Origin: Cucumis sativus | Lineage: Eukaryota > Streptophyta > Magnoliopsida > Cucurbitales > Cucurbitaceae | NCBI RefSeq assembly: GCF_000004075.3 | Contig: NC_026657.2 | Coordinates: 21,944,501 to 22,008,500 of the forward strand | Length of the DNA stretch: 64,000 nt | Direction of reading: 5' to 3' | In this document: piece after piece, positions 47,763-59,900 of the stretch | Numbering within the stretch: position 1 is the stretch's first letter | Layout: each line of letters opens with the position of its first letter | The notes under the pieces: model-generated | Database searches by the model: none | What the model was told of the DNA's origin: nothing | The model's input: the letters and a program-made list of their open reading frames with translations, nothing else | Program-made: the position numbers and the translations under genes

Positions 47763-48333
47763 TGATTGAAAAAAAAATCAAATCTATGACTTAAAGCCAC
47801 GTCATCACACCAAAGATTGTGGTAATTATATTTTTATTGAATTTTGATAATTAAGTTTATTCAACCCAACCTAATTCATGTCAAATAAAAAAATTGGCTC
47901 AAGTCCAAGTCCAAGAAGCTTATGGACTAAGTTCAAGTCCAACAAACAAATGGACTCAAGCCCAAGTCCATAAAACTTCTCTATAAATAGATACCTTTGT
48001 CTAAAGTACTAAAACTCTAAAAAAAATTGAAGATTCAAACATCTATAAAGCTCTCAAGACGTGCAAGTTCTTATCAACTTCGAGATCATCATCTTCTGAA
48101 AAATTGAAGATTAGAAAGATCAAACTTTTCTCAAATTTCAGAAGACGGAAGCTCAAATAGACTTGCAACTTCAGCATGTTAAAGACCAACAATCAAGAAA
48201 TTATAAGTTTTAAACTTGTATTCGAGAGAAATCATCAAATGAGTAAATACTAGAGATTGTATTAACAATATTTATCAATATATCAAAGTTCAATTCCACG
48301 AAATACATTTCTTCAAAATCTCGTGTGAACAAC

Positions 48334-49908
48334 AATGATAGACATTGTTGTATAGAATGATATAATAATATGAAATTTTGTTATATATGGCAAATATTTG
48401 GATGGATTTGTTATTTTATATTAAAAAAAATTAATTATTAGAAAGTTGAGGCAGTGAGTCGTGAAGACATTGTATTTTAATAAAATATTAATTTCTTTTC
48501 AACAAACTTTATGAGAGCAAGAAGCCTCTTTTGAACTCTTGTAAATAATAAATAATAAAGTATTATGCAAGTAATGTAATGTTGACCTAATTTCATGCAT
48601 TCTAGTCTATCATTTTAAGTTAAATATGTACTTTTACGATAGCATTCTAATTTTAAATTGTAACTAAATAAATCAGTTCAATAAAATATAATTTTTTCTT
48701 TTGAGATAATAACAAATGACTTCATACATAGTGGGATGGATAAATATGTTTTATTATAATGGTTAGGTTTCAAATAAAACATATTAAAAACTACCAAAAG
48801 TAATTTAATTAACAAATAAACATTCAGGTGTGAAAGTATTCATATGCAGATAGAAGTTCAATATTTTAAACTCACTGATAAAGAAAAACACTAAATTTGG
48901 TGAGTATCAAATGAAATCAGGAGTGAGTGAAGAAATGTGAAGAAAGAAAAGTAATGGCATTCAAATTAGGCTAACAGTTCACAATTTTATATTTAATTGG
49001 TATACTTTTAAACACCATAGTTCAAAATTATCCAATCCAACTTCTGTCATGTCAAATCAAAGCAATTATAAGTCCCAACAAAAGTAATGCAAAATTAAGC
49101 AAATGTCCAGAGTTTGGGTTAAGAATTCAATTTGTGACTGTCCTACCATTGATATAGACTAAGTGGGGGTGCCTTCAACTAGCTTGTTAAAGATTTGAAC
49201 TGATTCAAGGTTACACAAGAAGTAGTAATAATAATGATGGGAGGCAAGGTTTTTAAGGGGTTAGAGTACCAATTTATGAATTTTAAAAATATTAAAAATG
49301 CCATCAAAGTCACATATTGGTGGAGTAGTACCAAAATCTTATTTAAAATGAAGAATAACATATACATATTATTGTATAGATACTTGAACCGATCTTTGTC
49401 TGCCCCAACCTTGTGATCTAACCTTGTGATTTGGACCACACTGAGGTAGAAATCCAAATTATATATAAATAACATAAATTAAATCAAAATAATGTAAATA
49501 AACTAAGAAAACAAATTCACCAATTGAAATGTATTCATAGTTCGAAACAAAAGAAAGCAAAGCTCTTCTATTCAAGAGTCAAATTTTGTAATGTCTTGTA
49601 CGCAAATTCATACTTATTCAACAAAAACCAAACAAACAGAGACAATTTTCACTATTTCTCTTCCTGCACCACCTCAAAACACTAAAATCCTATACATTGA
49701 TTCAGTAATGTTGTTCATAAACCCACTAACATTTTTCGTCATCGTCATTTTTTCTTCTGCAACTCAAATCAACCAAGTTACAGAATACATAATCCAACAA
49801 GGTCGAGAAAAAATTCCAACAATTTTAATTTTCTCACCAAGTTCTTCATCCACTCATTTGAGTGTAAATGAGTAGATGGAATCCAAAACCCCCATTTCTC
49901 TTTTCATC
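48334..49908. other. AT-rich intergenic DNA
   Basis: No supported gene or repeat. The last 150 bases probably include the 3' UTR of the carrier gene. Confidence 0.5.
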
Positions 49909-50971
49909 TCAAATGGTATTTTCAGCATGAAATCCTCCATTGTTGTTCAAACACCTCAAACTAAGTTCATAAGCTGAAAAAATAGCTCCATTCACCACAA
50001 AAGCTCTAGCTACTGCGGTTCCTAATCCACGCCATAAAACACGATACCCTTCTTCTTTCACACTCTTATAGAAACAATCTACAATCCCACTGTACTTTTG
50101 AAACTTGAATTTCGATTGAGCTTGAAGTCTAGTTTTGACCACATCTAATGGGTAACAACAAACCCAACTCGCAACGCCGGCCAGTCCTCCGGCAACTAAC
50201 ATCGTCCTCAATGTCTCTTGCCCTGTTTTCCGGCAACCGGGGTGAAGCTTTTCTCTCATGAATTCGTATGTCCAAAAGTAAAAACAATGGGATGGAGCGT
50301 CTCTTAGCATTGTGATTGTTAACCCTCTGTATAGACCTTTGTAGCCTTCGGTTTTGAAAATGTTCTTCGCAACCTGCATCGGCCCGCGTCGAGATGAATT
50401 CAGATCTATGTTATTTGATGAACCCAAATCCTGTAATTGAAGACGGATTTTCACCAGCTCAACCGGTGTTAAAATTAAGCTCTGTAGTGCTCCGGTGCCG
50501 AATCCGCCTAATGCTACCGCCTTGTACGACGGTGGACGGTTGTCCGTGGCCGATGGATCGAAGGCTCTGCAGAGTACGGCGTTGGTTTGAAAAACAATGG
50601 CGTTCTGTAACATTCACGTGAAAGAACTAATTAACAAATGGGGTTTGTTTCTTGAAATTGTTTTTGGGTGTATGAATATTCTAGAATCTTTTCATAAATT
50701 AAGTGAAGATTTGAAAAAAGGATGAAGAAATTAGAACCTGGAAAGTGACAGAAGCGAGAGGAGCTCCCATTCCTCTGTAGAGAGCGGCGGGGCCACCGTT
50801 GGACATGATGTTACGGAGGAGGGTGATGGCGGAGCCGGAGGTGGAGTGCTGTTGGCGGATACGAAGAGTGTCGAGTGGGTAACCGGAGACGATGCCAGCG
50901 ACACCGCCGATTCCACCGGCGACGAACTCTTTGCCCCAACTGCTGGCGAGAAATTCCGGCCAGAAATCCAT
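49909..50971 (-). CDS. BAC2: Mitochondrial carrier, BAC2-like basic amino acid carrier
   Basis: Two exons, 50971-50738 and 50604-49909, with GT-AG borders, encode 309 residues, normal for the mitochondrial carrier family. The start MDFWPEFLASSWGKEFVAGG is close to that of Arabidopsis BAC2. Three carrier repeats are visible with signature motifs PLDTLR, PVELVK and PLDVVK. Each is followed by a G-rich, aromatic second motif, ALYRGM, GLYRGLTITMLRDAPSHCFY and VLWRGLGTAVARAFVVNGAI. Six membrane helices are implied. BAC2 exchanges arginine, ornithine and other basic amino acids across the inner mitochondrial membrane and is stress-induced in Arabidopsis. Assignment to BAC2 instead of another carrier rests on the N-terminus, the HPGCRKTGQE loop and the repeat 3 sequence, which I recall well. 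Substrate choice here is inference. The GC-rich first exon contrasts with its AT-rich flanks. Confidence 0.93.
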
Positions 50972-51530
50972 TTTTGGGAAGCTGAATCCGAAATATTGGA
51001 AAGTGAGGAGAGATTAAGGTAAGTGGGTGTGAGAAATTAGTTGCTTGCACGGAAGAAATTGATTTGGATTTGGGCTGAAATGGGAGGTTGGGTGGTTATC
51101 CTTTTCCGGGAATTTAGAAAGAAGGAAAAAGAAAATGATGGAATTTTCTTAGTTATTTCTTTTTCGTTCTTTCTTTGTTTCCGGGAAAAGTTGAAGCCAC
51201 AGAGACAATGTCCGCCGGTTAAACTCAATGCCTTGGAGTCTATATCTCTTTTGTATTAAAAAAGAAAAAAAGAGAGAGAAATTGTTAATAAAAAAAGCCA
51301 CCGGGTGCGTGTTTGATAATCTCACCCACTCACTGTGGCCGTAAAATGTAGAATGGCATCACCGTAAAAACGAAAACGCCATTTTGTAATATCACTTCAT
51401 CAACGTAATTAAAGGCACGGGGGGAAAAAACCAAAAGAAACAACAAAATAATAATGATAATAATAAGAAACGCAAAGGGGCACGTGGAATGTAGTGAATG
51501 GTTAGATATTGGCATTACCCAACCCTAAAA
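50972..51530 (-). promoter_or_regulatory. Leader and promoter of the BAC2-like gene
   Basis: On the minus strand the 70 bases before the ATG are CT-rich (CTCACACCCACTTACC), typical of a leader. No clear TATA box. The far end may be shared with the divergent candidate transcript that starts after 51540. Confidence 0.4.
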
Positions 51531-51540
51531 TGGTTCACCA

Positions 51541-53150
51541 CGTCACGGATACATACACCTCACTTTTCCCTACACTTGTTTAAAACTCCTCACAACACTA
51601 CGCTGCTCGCTGGGTCCTCTCTTTTCTCTCTTTCCACCAACCCAACCTTTCCCAAATTTGCATCTTTTCATTTGCTAAACCCTAAACAAAACCAATCTAT
51701 TTTTTAGTTTCAAATATTTTTAAAAAATTCAACCAAATAAACACTTTTATTGTGATAACTGATAAGAAACATGAAACTATCCTTTCAAATTTTCTCACCA
51801 ACCAACGACTCCAACAAAAAGGGAATCTCATCACACCTTTTTGGATCTGCCCCAAAGGGAATCGTCATCGTCCAAGGAATCCAATCCCATCTGCATTTTA
51901 AATTATCACCGTCGGATTCTATTTCTTGTTTGTCCTCATCCCAACCCATTTGGCACCTCCATTCATCCGTCTACGCTTCCGACGTGGCTATTTGCTTTCT
52001 TCTTCTCCTCCGCCCAACCACACCTCACAATTGAGATGTTAACAATGGCGTTCCATGGCTCTGTTATTTCTGTCTTTTCTATTTCCTTTCCATCGTCGGC
52101 CTCCGCGTCTCCGCCATCGCCGTCATCACTGTATACCGGTTTTTGTTTCGCTACAACACCAACTACCGTTCCAATTCACTGCTCCCAGAGTTTAATTGCA
52201 CGTATTGCTCCTTGAAGAGGAAAAGACGACTCGCCATTCTCCTCTTCATTTTCCAATTGTAAGCCCATTCTCTCTCTCACTTTTTTCTTTAATTTTTTAC
52301 ATTTATTTTGTTCCTTCTTGTCATTGCTATCACTATCTGCTATATCACTATAATTAGACTAAACACTGTAATTTCTCTGTTGAATCATCGAGATTTGTTG
52401 CCGTACATCGATGTTTCATGCTTACCTGCTGATAATGATTCAATTATCAGAATTAGCTACATTTAAGTGATATTGATTTCATTACTTCTTTTGATACAAG
52501 CTAAATGGTTGTCAATTTTTCTTTTTGTTTTTTGCTCATCATTTAATTGCAAAAGTTCAGTACAGAATAAGATGTTTTGGCTAATTACTTGAACATGGAT
52601 GAATCTCTGTTGTAACTTGTTATTGTTACCTGTTTGGTAAATCTAAATTTAGCTCTCGAAATCGAATCTCAACAAAACTGCAGGAACAGTAGAGCTGAAA
52701 CTGGTATATAATTCTCTCATAAGCAGTAGCAAGTGAAAGAACATCTATGGAGTTCATCAGCATTTGAAGAAAGTGCCTAGGTATTAGTAAGACTGTCAAA
52801 CTTTTTGGAATGAAATGAGATGTGTTTCTGTTCAATCATTTGTGGCTAGTCTAATTTCAAAGGAACTTTTTTTGACTTCCATAGACCTAAACAAGCACAA
52901 ATCTCCATTTAGTTATCTATGTGATGAAAACCCAGTTGGGATCTCACTCAAAAGTTTTCTATGACCCAGTCTCTCTGGGGCCATTGCAAGGATTCAATAA
53001 TGAAGAATCCAACGTGAGAGAAAAGGAAGTGTGGGCAGGGGACCCTTCGTTGCTGTGGACCAGATTAAGACCCTTTGTTGATGGAGAGAAGACTCTGGTA
53101 ACATGCTTCTTGGATTATTGCAGGTGAGGGAGTTAGAGAAGATTCTGGTA
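51541..53150 (+). other. Candidate spliced transcript or gene relic
   Basis: 51541-52040 is C/T-rich, like a plant leader. It leads to AACAATGGCG at 52041, a strong plant start context, opening a 57-codon frame (MAFHGSVISVFSISFPSSAS, Ser/Pro-rich, resembling a transit peptide) that stops at 52215. Donor-like ATTGTAAGC follows at 52257 and acceptor-like CTGCAG at 52684. A second protein-like frame (52921-53127) contains SKVFYDPVSLGPLQGF, VWAGDPSLLWTRLRPFVDGE and ends FLDYC at a donor-like CAGGTGAGG. The pieces do not join into one frame that I can defend. It could be a gene with more exons, a long non-coding RNA or a truncated gene copy. I do not recognise the protein. Confidence 0.3.
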
Positions 53151-53620
53151 AGATGCCACATTTGAAAATTGAATTATTGAAGATAGAGAGAGTTGGGGGT
53201 ATGAACAATTGTATGTAATCAAAAAGTTATCGTGTGAGCTTATAATGCCTGAAGCCTAGGATTTATAATTCAAATTCAACACTCGATGTCTATGACATTC
53301 TTCAACATTGCTTGTAAAAATATTATTTTTACCTGTGTTGATGCTTTTAAGAATTAAGATTATTCCCTTAAAACTAACTCGAATTTTTTCAACATGTTTT
53401 ATCTCGTTCACGTGAGATATCCGAATATACAACTATTCCAAATTAAACAACGTTTTTCTATAATGCTTCTATGATTTATTAACAAAAAAAAAAAAAAGCA
53501 TCGTGTTTGTACAAGTAGTAAATTTTAATTCTATTGAATACATTAACCACGGTCATTAAACATACTTTCATATTTTTATCCATTCATTCGGATGCGATCT
53601 TTAATAAGAGAACTTGTGTC
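53151..53620. other. AT-rich intergenic DNA
   Basis: No supported feature apart from an A run near 53485. Confidence 0.45.
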
Positions 53621-53860
53621 GATAAGGAGCCATTTGAATCATCCCACAGCTGAGGAGTAACTTTCAGGAAAAGTGACAGAGAGGAAGGCAGAGATTCTGA
53701 TAAGGAGGCATATGAACTATCTTAAAGCCGAGGAGTAAATTAAGCAGCAGAGAGAGAGAGAGAAAGAAAGATTCTGATAAGAGGGGATGTTTCAATTATC
53801 CCAAGGCTAAAAAGTAACTTTAAGCAGCAGTAGAAAGGGAGAATTGTGATAAGGAGGTCT
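53621..53860. repeat. 78-bp tandem repeat, three copies
   Basis: GATAAGGAG starts at 53621, 53699, 53776 (GATAAGAGG) and 53848, with periods of 78, 77 and 72. Each unit continues with a RAATYATCYYA block, AGCYGAGGAGTAA, TTTAAGCAGCAG and a purine-rich GAGAGA stretch ending GATTCT. The last unit is partial. Confidence 0.85.
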
Positions 53861-56800
53861 TGGAAATTGAATTGTTTTGGTAAGAAAAAGACAAAAGAAG
53901 ATACAGAGATAGGCTATCGAAACATGGTTGAAGAGAATGGCATCTCTCTCTCTTCCATACTACAGTGAAGTTCACCAAAAATCTGTAGCTGTATTGAATA
54001 TATGAATCCAAATGATGATGCTCAATATTTCTTGTTGGTGGGCCGCATACTACTTTAATAACAGTAGCAGCACAGACAGCGATGGGTGCAACCTTGCATG
54101 TGTTAATTGCGTAGAACTGCGGCCACAAAGAGTCAAATTTTTACAGCTCAAGAGTCTGACTGCTTTCAACTTTCAAGGGACGTATATTCCTAACCTGTTA
54201 TGTTATTTCATATATTATTTTGGTACAACTTTACTTTCTAAACTAGTTTAAGTTTCATTTTGTACTTTGGTATAACTAATACTTAATTATTTATACTTCA
54301 AAAATTAATTTAAAATGATTTTTTTAAAAAACTTTTAAAACTCAATTTTATCTTACTGTCAAATATGATTATTTTAAATATATACGGCAAGCAAGTGTAG
54401 TTGTGGGAATAGACTATGTATTATATATAGATATATTTATATAATATGCGTCAGTTTTGATAATTTTATTTTTCTTAAACTTTGAACCCAGGAAGTAAAC
54501 AAAAAAGTTGTTTTTAATAATATATCACTTCCTTTCTTTTGAGAACCTTTTGATATTTTCTATTTAATATCTATTTTTTTTTTAATTCAGAGATAAAAAA
54601 GAAAAAGAAAAAGAGCAAGTACTAGCAAAAGTGCACCTCTTACCAACTTGGTTGCTTCTGAATTGTGATGGTTGCATTGCATCTATCTTTTGCCTAATGC
54701 TCAATAATTGCCTAATTCTATCTTACTGCATCAACTTAATGTACTTTACATTTGATATATCAATCTATTTATTCTATATGATTTGTATACCATATTTAGT
54801 ATTTGTATACCAAATTTATCAATCAATAAGTGCTTGTTCATTTGTTTTTATTCATAAATTCAATTTAAAATTGTATCCATGGTTTCATAACATTGTTTTT
54901 CTACTACATTCTCAACAGATTCAATTTGTTCTCTTGATAGACATTCTAAATAAGTGTTGTTGGACTATTGATACAGTAATGCTATATTGGAAATTTTAAG
55001 GATATACTTGAATAAGTGTAATTTAAGTAGATGATACACTAATATACTTGAAATGAATTTAGAATTAATGTTGATACAGTGTTAATACTCTTATGTTATA
55101 CTTGAAATTGCTAATATATTGTGATAAATTATAATAATATTATAGTTTAAATGAATATCGAATATGATAAACTAGTGTGAAATTACATTTTGTATCAACC
55201 CCAATAGTGCATGATACATTGCCGATATGATTGAATGACTATGGATATACTTTTGACACATTAATGTTATGTTATAAATGAAATTTGAATGAGTATTTAT
55301 TTGAAATCAGTAACAGTTATAAGCAGGAGGTAGCAAATGGTAGTGTAGAATTGGCATACGTAAAATAATTTGAAAACATAAGACAAAGTAATTACTTAAA
55401 AAAACTAAAGTAGAAAATAAAAAAAAAAAAGAAATGCATAAAAGGGGAAATTTGTAGTGGACCCCAGAGTGGGACAAAGAATCATACTTTGAAATCATAA
55501 GGGATCTTTAAGATTGAGACATGGATTTCCTTTTTCATACTTTATGATAATTAGATTACTAATTTAAACGTTTTGGATTTTATATTTTATATATAAAAAA
55601 GTACATAATATTTTGTTAATTTTTTTTTTTTTTTTTTTTTTACTATTTTTACAAAAGCCTCCATCTCAATCTTAAATGTGTATAATTGATCATTTTTATT
55701 TTTAGAATAATAAATAAATAAATAAGGAAAGGAAAAACGTAGGTCAAAGTCTATTTCATTTTAATACTCATCAAATTTTAGACTTCTCAAATATTTTAGT
55801 GAAATTAAATCGTTCATTATGAACCCGTTTGATAACGTTTCTATTTCTATTTTTATTTTTAACAAATAGACATGTTTCACAATTCTTCTCATTTTTTTTT
55901 TCAAAATTTTAAAAACGTTTATAAAAATTGGATAAAAACTAGAAGTGGAGAGACATATTATTTTCATTTTTGGTTTAAAGGTAGGGTTCAATTTCCAACT
56001 TTAATAAAATTAAAATTTAATTTCTTAACTTGTCTTATTGTTTTCTTTTTTATATTAATTTTTCATATTTATGTGTTTAATATTTCTCAATTTATATCTT
56101 CCCTTTCTTTATTAATCTTTCATGTAAATGTTTAATATTTTTTAGTTTGTTTCTATTTTTTTCTGTCCTTAATTTTTCATAATTATCTGTTAATTTAATT
56201 TTGAATTTTAAAATTTCACTATATTAGATTAATGTATCATTTGATTTTCAAATTTTTTAATCTAATTTTAAAATTTATAATCTATTTAGCTATATTTATT
56301 TTATATTGAAATGTTTAATTTAATTTTACATTTTAAACAAATCAATATTTAAATTTATATATTATTTTGATCTTCCAAAATTGTGAATGTGTTTAAATAT
56401 TTTTAGTACCATCAAAATTAATTAAAACTTTATATTATATAATTTTTTTCTAAGATAATCATTTACGTTGTTTTTAAGATTTTACAACCACGATATAATA
56501 ATAATATAGTTTAGTGATATTTGAATCGCCATCATTTATGAAAAATAAATAATATTTAAAATTAACTACATACGATAATAAAAATTAATATTATAGTTAT
56601 TAATTTTGCAACGAGATTTGTGTGTATACGGTCATATTGATGTTTTAATTTTTTTTTTATATTTTAATAAATTCTATATATTTTTTATTTTTTTACCTAA
56701 TTAAATTATATTTAAACAAAAAAGTGAAGATGAAAAATAGCATAAGGAACAAGAAAGAAGAAATTATTATAAAGTTCTGTATTTTTTTTTAGGAAACAAA

Positions 56801-57039
56801 AAAAGAAAATAGTTATATCGTTTGTTGTGTTCAATAAATAAGAAACAAGGAACAATAAACAGGAAAAAAAAATGGTATCAAATGAGCAATATGTTGCCGA
56901 CTATGCCTCTAGTTCTTGAGATTATTTTTGTTTTTTATTCTTCAAATTTGGATGATTTATGGGTGAAAAAATAAAAGTTAAAATCCTTTAAACTTCCTAT
57001 CTTTATCTATTTTGGTTGCAAAACTTTTGAAAACGGTTT
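53861..57039. other. Long AT-rich intergenic region
   Basis: 53990-54180 is less AT-rich and could hold a terminal exon of the candidate transcript upstream (for example the phrase NPNDDAQYFLLVGRILL in one frame), but this is weak. From 54250 the DNA is AT-rich, with a T run at 55620-55640 and no gene. Confidence 0.4.
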
Positions 57040-57990
57040 TTTTTTTTACTCAAACTTTTAAAAAACGCTTACTTTGATCCATGTTATTAGAATTCCGCTA
57101 ACACTTTAACAAAATGGTGATGTAACTTCTATATTTGGATGATTAGACTTTACATTATTCATCATATTAATTAAATTGATAAATAACCAAGAAAATTTGT
57201 TGATTTAGTCTGTAAATATTTTATGTCAACATAGAAACATAATCAACATGCTTAAATCAAATAAGTTCGAATTGAAAACTAAGTTTTTCTTTTATTTCTC
57301 CAAAACGCAAATCTTTCACATCTATTTTCCACTCTTTAGTTATTTATTTATTTTATCAAATTGAAATCTTCAAGCAAATAAAGAACGATATTGTGTAGAA
57401 TAAAAAAGATAATATAAAACTCACATATTGGTTGTTAACATCTATGACAAGGTAAAATAAAAATAAAAAAAAGTATAACAAATGTATAAAATATATTTTA
57501 CGAAATTGCATACAAATATTCATGTGAGGAATCACAATCCCCCGCCCCCACCCACAACAAAAAAAAAAAAAAGAAGAAAGGAGAGGAGGAATAGAGAAAA
57601 AAAACACCTAATCACATAATATTCGATAAACTTGAGGCACTAAAATTTTTGTACGTAGATGAATTGTATTTAAGATATGGGTTGAGAAAATGAAGTAGAA
57701 TGACAATGTGTAACAGTGACGATCAAAATGTTGAAAATAGTTACTTTTTGAGTTTTTAAAATAAAACATTAATTTACCATCTAGTCTTTAGCTTAGTCAT
57801 CTAAATATAGAAGTCACCTCATCATTCTAATAGAGAGTTAAGACAATCTTAACAATGAAAACTAAAATATGCCCTATTTAAAAGTTGAGAATCTAAAACA
57901 TACATTTTAAAACTTCATGAACTAAAATAGAACAAGATATAAAAATTTAAAACTTCATGAACTAAAATAGAACAAGATATAAAAATTTAT
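57040..57990. repeat. Dispersed repeat, two opposed copies plus a 42-bp duplication
   Basis: 57040-57190 (plus) and 57741-57990 (minus) share CTTCTATATTTGGATGA-like, AACTCT..TTAGAA and TTTTAGTT phrases with each other and with 33290-33720. The second copy contains a perfect tandem duplication of TTAAAACTTCATGAACTAAA plus ATAGAACAAGATATAAAAAT (57905-57988). Confidence 0.65.
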
Positions 57991-59260
57991 GATCCAACAT
58001 TGATAACGGGGTGTTTGACAAACAAACCAACAATGGGGAGATAAACTTCAGTGCACAATGAGGTTAACACTTACAACATCTTCCCAAATTTAGGTTCTCC
58101 ACGTAGCTTTTACAATATAAATCTTCTCTCAAACCTTGTATGAGATGATGAGACCTCCTCAATACAACATATATACATGGACTCCCCTTCAGTGTGGGCT
58201 CTCACCTTCATGAATGAGATCCTCTTAACGCAATGGGACATAGGCACTTTCAGTATGAGATGAACTCTGTCATAAATACAAAGATCATGCTCTAGCCTAG
58301 GGTTTAATTTTTTCAAAAAATTATTTAAAAAAATTTCAGCGTTTGAAATATTAGAATAATCCATTTTTTATAAATTCATTTATAAAATAATTCATTTTAG
58401 AGAAATTATTAAAAACGAACATGAAGTTTAGAATGATTGACTAGAAAATTAACAATTTTTTCTCTCCTTTGTAAAAATTACAAAACTGCCTTCCATATTA
58501 CCCTCTCCAATCTTATTAATATTATTTTGTTGAAAGAAATAATTTACTATTGAAAAATATCACTTTTTTTCTCTTTTATTTTGAATAATTACTAAAACAA
58601 TTCAATAAATCAAGCCCTGTGTGTTTATTTCTGGTGGCATTATTCATTTTCTTTTTTCTTATTTATTTATTTTTTCAAAAAAAAAGAAAAAGAAATAAAT
58701 ATGTTGATTATGAATTTAAAGATCAATATACTTCTACCCTGGAATAAAACTATCTAAAACATTTAATAGGAAAAAAAATAATCTAATTTCAAAATTTTAA
58801 AACAATTAGTTCCAAGATATATTGCCATTAATTTCAAAGCATATTTCTTTTTTAAAAAATTAAAAAATATGTATTTTTTATGAAATTAGGTCATCTTGTT
58901 CAGTAGTCTTTTATGATATATGAAAAACTAAATAAAATTCATATATAAACACTTATAAAAAAGTCTAACCAAACATGTAAGTGTTTAAATTTAAACTCAT
59001 TTTCAAGAAAACGTTTAAAAGGAAATGTATTCTTGAAAAACATTTTGTTTTTAATTCAATTCAAACAGACATCTAGTCTAGAAGGTAATTCTTTTTCTTT
59101 CAACAAACTCTCAAACCCTTTTTAACACCTTAACACTTCAAAAGTAAAGGGTCCAACCCTTAAAAAAGACCATAATATATGTATACTACAAAAAAAAAAT
59201 GTAAAAAAAAGGCATATGAAGATCAGCTTCATGAAAGAAAGAAATAACTTTGGTAGAAAA
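57991..59260. other. AT-rich intergenic DNA
   Basis: No supported gene. 58080-58300 is less AT-rich and has a minus-strand open frame of 84 codons without a recognised motif; it is probably part of a repeat. Confidence 0.45.
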
Positions 59261-59877
59261 TGTTGGAATTTACGTCCTTAAACTCGTGATTTGTAATCAT
59301 ATTCTATTACATAAAGTTGTTATTGATACTATAATCTTAAAGCCTAACTAATTAAGGACTCGAGGCTATTATTGAATAAACTTGAACTTTATGTAGATAT
59401 ATAAACGTGGATCAAATTCGAATATATAGCCTAAATAGTCTATAGTATACAAATACGGTTGGACACCTTATTCTTAGAGACACTATGGATGCAGCCCGCT
59501 TTGTAGTTAGTACAAACGATGTGATCCTAAACCCTAAATCTTAAACCCTAACCCTAAACCTTGAATCGTTCATGTAGAGACGTGGAAGTCGGGGCATTCT
59601 ATGTAAAAAGTTTACATAAGACTAGAACCATGAATATAGTCACATGCTTATAATACCGTTTACTTTAATCAAACTGGCTATTTAGTTTATGGATATCCAA
59701 TGTAACTTAATCTTAATCCTAAGCAAACTATGAACTTTTGTTCACACATAATTATCCTTAGATCTGCATAGGTGAGGGCAACTCAATGACACTGACCCAA
59801 TAAGCCTCCTATTTCAGGGGTAAGACCAAGTAGATAGTTAGAGACATAGGGTGTAAGACGAAATTCACTCATACCCG
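59261..59877 (+). mobile_element. LTR-like fragment interrupted by the CACTA element
   Basis: Begins TGTTGGAATTTACGTCCTTA, a TGTTGGAA start typical of plant Copia LTRs, and continues with phrases I associate with cucurbit LTRs (GTAATCATATTC, GACATAGGGTG). It breaks off at the terminal motif of the CACTA element at 59878. No matching second LTR is in the window, so the call rests on pattern alone. Confidence 0.4.
59526..59560. repeat. Short interstitial telomere-like repeat
   Basis: CCTAAACCCTAAATCTTAAA followed by CCCTAACCCTAAACC: about five units of the plant telomere motif CCCTAAA, two of them imperfect. It lies inside the LTR-like fragment. Confidence 0.85.
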
Positions 59878-59900
59878 CACTACTACAAAAACAGGCTCTC

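Larger units (their letters stand above)
43361..48333 (+). mobile_element. LTR retrotransposon, gag only, decayed
   Basis: About 5 kb. The left LTR (about 43361-44035) and right LTR (about 47763-48333) share CATCATCACACCAAA, TTGAATTTTGATAATTAA, AATTCATGTCAAATAAA, CTATAAATAGATACCTTTGT (TATA box), GCAAGTTCTTATCAACTT, AACTTGTATTCGAGAGAAA, AATACTAGAGA and CAAAGTTCAATTCCACGAAA. A third LTR copy of the same family is the solo LTR at 9.46-10.6 kb. Between the LTRs lies one gag-like region with several stops and no protease, reverse transcriptase, RNase H or integrase. The LTRs have diverged by many changes and indels, so insertion is old. The lack of pol fits a non-autonomous member. Exact ends are uncertain. 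Confidence 0.85.
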
